Shown: one piece after another, positions 42,233 through 43,618 of the stretch | Position numbering within the stretch: the stretch's first letter is position 1 | Layout of the letters: every line of letters starts with the position of its first letter | Source: Bacillota bacterium | GTDB taxonomy: Bacteria; Bacillota; Clostridia; Lachnospirales; Lachnospiraceae | DNA length: 43,618 nucleotides | Direction of reading: 5' to 3' | Assembly: GCA_023460575.1 (NCBI GenBank) | Contig: JAEWPQ010000011.1 | Coordinates: forward strand, 1 to 43,618 | Program-made: the position numbers and the translations under genes | Notes under the pieces: model-generated | The model's input: the letters and a program-made list of their open reading frames with translations, nothing else | What the model was told of the DNA's origin: nothing | Database searches by the model: none

Positions 42233-42725
42233 TATAAGCATACCAATCTGATTCTGGCAACCCCAGCTCTCGTAAGATACCGTTGAGATAACCAATATTA
42301 TACATGATATGCCTTATTTGTCCGAGAATCACATCCGTATACGTATGCTTGGGATCCTCGTTTAAAACTGAAACATTTAATTTTTCATCATCCAGATTAT
42401 CAAAGATACGAGTAGTTTTTGCTTGAATTTCATCAAGATACTCTAACATTTTGTCTTGTTGAATAAATAAACCATCATAGCTGTCTGCATACAGATCAGT
42501 GGTATAGGCATCATCAAAAATTATCGTACGCCACTCACTGTCATCATATCGTTCACGCATCCAGAAATCAATAAAATAAACATAGTGAAAGACCTGCTGC
42601 CAAAAGGGAACCTCATTATAGGATGTAGCCCAGACTTTCTCTGGGCAAACTTTCACAAGAACACGCGCCATATGTAAAGTGGAGTCAAACTGATTTCGCA
42701 GAGACTCTGTAATTAATCTTTTCAT
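42213..42725 (-). CDS. DinB-family protein
   Basis: A 170-residue four-helix bundle protein of the DinB/YfiT superfamily: QQVFHYVYFIDFWMRERY and GQIRHIMYNIGYLNGILRE carry the His residues that bind the metal. Members act in thiol or stress chemistry or remain uncharacterised. AAGGAG precedes the ATG at 42723-42725. The last residues overlap another short frame. Confidence 0.82.
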   Translation of the reverse strand: MKRLITESLRNQFDSTLHMARVLVKVCPEKVWATSYNEVPFWQQVFHYVYFIDFWMRERYDDSEWRTIIFDDAYTTDLYADSYDGLFIQQDKMLEYLDEIQAKTTRIFDNLDDEKLNVSVLNEDPKHTYTDVILGQIRHIMYNIGYLNGILRELGLPESDWYAYNEPEGS

Positions 42726-42743
42726 TATAATCTCCTTATATAA

Positions 42744-42884
42744 TTATTTGCTTTCAACGTCTACCAATCTTCTATTTATATCATTATTGTCTTTACTTAA
42801 CTTGACTGTTATACAGCCTAATACAACTGTTCCTAGAAATGAAAGTATTGAACCAGCAAATGCAAGTAAATCACCTGGTGACCA
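42744..42884 (-). pseudogene. C-terminal fragment of a small membrane protein
   Basis: After the kinase stop codon the same frame stays open for 46 further codons: a hydrophobic helix (LLAFAGSILSFLGTVVLGCI) and a charged tail (KLSKDNNDINRRLVDVESK). It has no start codon or ribosome site. It resembles the end of small phage- or plasmid-type membrane proteins. It is most likely a remnant fused next to the kinase gene. Confidence 0.45.
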
Positions 42885-43469
42885 TTACAATAAATGATTA
42901 AGATTATCTATAATTTTCTCTAGATTGTGTATCACAGATAATGTTCCATCAATTACAATAACAGGACAACCAAGTTTCATTGCACATTCTTCAACTGCTA
43001 TTGAATCGCGATTTTTTACTACTTTTCGGAATTCCATTTGTTGTTCAAACATATCGCCACCATCAAGAACTCTTGTTCCGAACCTTTTTTCTTCCCTCGC
43101 TTGAATTCTCTTCAATCTTTCTTCAAGTGGCGTTTGAACCCAAAAAGCAATATCAATACGAGAAAGAATTTCATCACTCCAATTCATTGTAACGCCAGAA
43201 ATAATAAACCTAGGGTGAGTCTTTATATTCTCCATAATTGCAGTTTGTACTTCACTTTTTGTTCTGGGATTAGAAAAAGGTAGTTCGTCTAAATGATCTG
43301 TATCAATTACACTGTTATTTTCTAAAGCCCATTTTCTTGATTCTCTTTGCTCAGGAAAATAATAATCTTCCACATCCATCTCAAAATAACTAATTTGTTT
43401 TGCTAACGCATGAGTTAGAGTCGACTTTCCGCCTCCATTCAGCCCGAATATAGCAATCCCTTGAATCAT
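42885..43469 (-). CDS. P-loop kinase-like ATPase (AAA family, shikimate/adenylate kinase-like)
   Basis: A 194-residue protein with Walker A GLNGGGKST (residues 9-17), an acidic strand YFEMDVEDYYF, and a lid-like RIQAREEKRFGTR. The size and layout fit small-molecule kinases that phosphorylate nucleosides, gluconate or antibiotics. Substrate unknown. A GGGGT sequence precedes the ATG. It is the last complete gene of the window. Confidence 0.75.
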   Translation of the reverse strand: MIQGIAIFGLNGGGKSTLTHALAKQISYFEMDVEDYYFPEQRESRKWALENNSVIDTDHLDELPFSNPRTKSEVQTAIMENIKTHPRFIISGVTMNWSDEILSRIDIAFWVQTPLEERLKRIQAREEKRFGTRVLDGGDMFEQQMEFRKVVKNRDSIAVEECAMKLGCPVIVIDGTLSVIHNLEKIIDNLNHLL

Positions 43470-43488
43470 TCTTTATACCCCACATATT

Positions 43489-43559
43489 CTAATTATTTTT
43501 CCAGTTATCTTCAAATGAATAGCTTAAAACTTTTTTATGATCTCTTGTATTGTTTCCAT
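43489..43559 (-). other. Short broken frame with ribosome site at window edge
   Basis: After GGAAGTGGGATA an ATG reads METIQEIIKKF then stops; one frame over, KKVLSYSFEDNWKNN continues to TAG at 43489. This may be a frameshifted small gene. The remaining bases to 43618 show no gene. Confidence 0.3.
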
Positions 43560-43618
43560 TATCCCACTTCCTTTTCCTAATTATATTTACCCACATATTC
43601 CCGCTTTAGCCTGAACAC

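Noticed and set aside
26630..43618. Chromosomal integron cassette array, suggested by same-strand single genes
   Set aside because: No tyrosine-recombinase integrase and no pairs of RYYYAAC/GTTRRRY attC-type sites between genes. The only flanking repeats seen are the two promoter/terminator pairs at 33-34.6 kb.

Overview
The window reads as chromosomal DNA of an anaerobic, low-to-moderate-GC Firmicute, most likely a Lachnospiraceae/Lachnoclostridium-type Clostridium. This is inferred from the Clostridia-type T-box leader, the strong AGGAGG ribosome binding sites with frequent GTG/TTG starts, the siroheme reductase and iron-sulfur flavoprotein, and the many Clostridia-typical small families. 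No rRNA, tRNA, CRISPR array, transposase, integrase or phage gene was seen. Most genes lie on the minus strand.

Region 1 (1-8.6 kb) is housekeeping-like and better GC. It holds the 5' part of an AlaA-type aminotransferase behind an alanine-type T-box, a PadR regulator divergent from an OFA-family MFS transporter across a dyad-rich control region, a Gfo/Idh/MocA oxidoreductase, a beta-carbonic anhydrase, a beta-propeller protein, a coupled Nudix-MsrAB pair and a DUF2935 protein.

Region 2 (8.6-18 kb) starts with a GMC oxidoreductase and its probable small subunit. It continues with a decayed EamA transporter end, a coiled-coil protein, an AT-rich stretch of unknown membrane and lipoprotein genes, a LysR regulator, a cysteine-cluster protein of unknown function, a 230-bp patchwork of gene fragments, and an epimerase/GNAT pair.

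Region 3 (18-23 kb) is a clean four-gene operon of two Gfo/Idh/MocA oxidoreductases and two xylose-isomerase-like TIM barrels, divergent from an AraC regulator. I read it as an oxidation-isomerisation/elimination pathway for a sugar, inositol or glycoside. It has no transporter of its own.

Region 4 (23-26.3 kb) holds an assimilatory-type siroheme sulfite/nitrite reductase, an iron-sulfur flavoprotein and a CPBP intramembrane protease.

Region 5 (26.3-43.6 kb) is AT-richer and accessory in character. It is a long same-strand row of mostly single-domain genes (GNAT, VOC, HAD, MBL, DinB, PRTase-like, deoxyribosyltransferase-like, P-loop kinase, 5'-nucleotidase) interspersed with broken genes. 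These include a GNAT 5' stub, a frameshifted small gene, a TraX-like 5' duplicate carrying a nonsense codon, an N-terminally truncated GNAT and a histidine phosphatase with a deletion across its catalytic end. The most unusual signal is that two adjacent unrelated genes (MBL-fold and VOC) carry the same 55-bp promoter-containing leader and related terminator-containing trailers. This resembles a promoter-gene-terminator cassette arrangement without any visible integron or transposon machinery.
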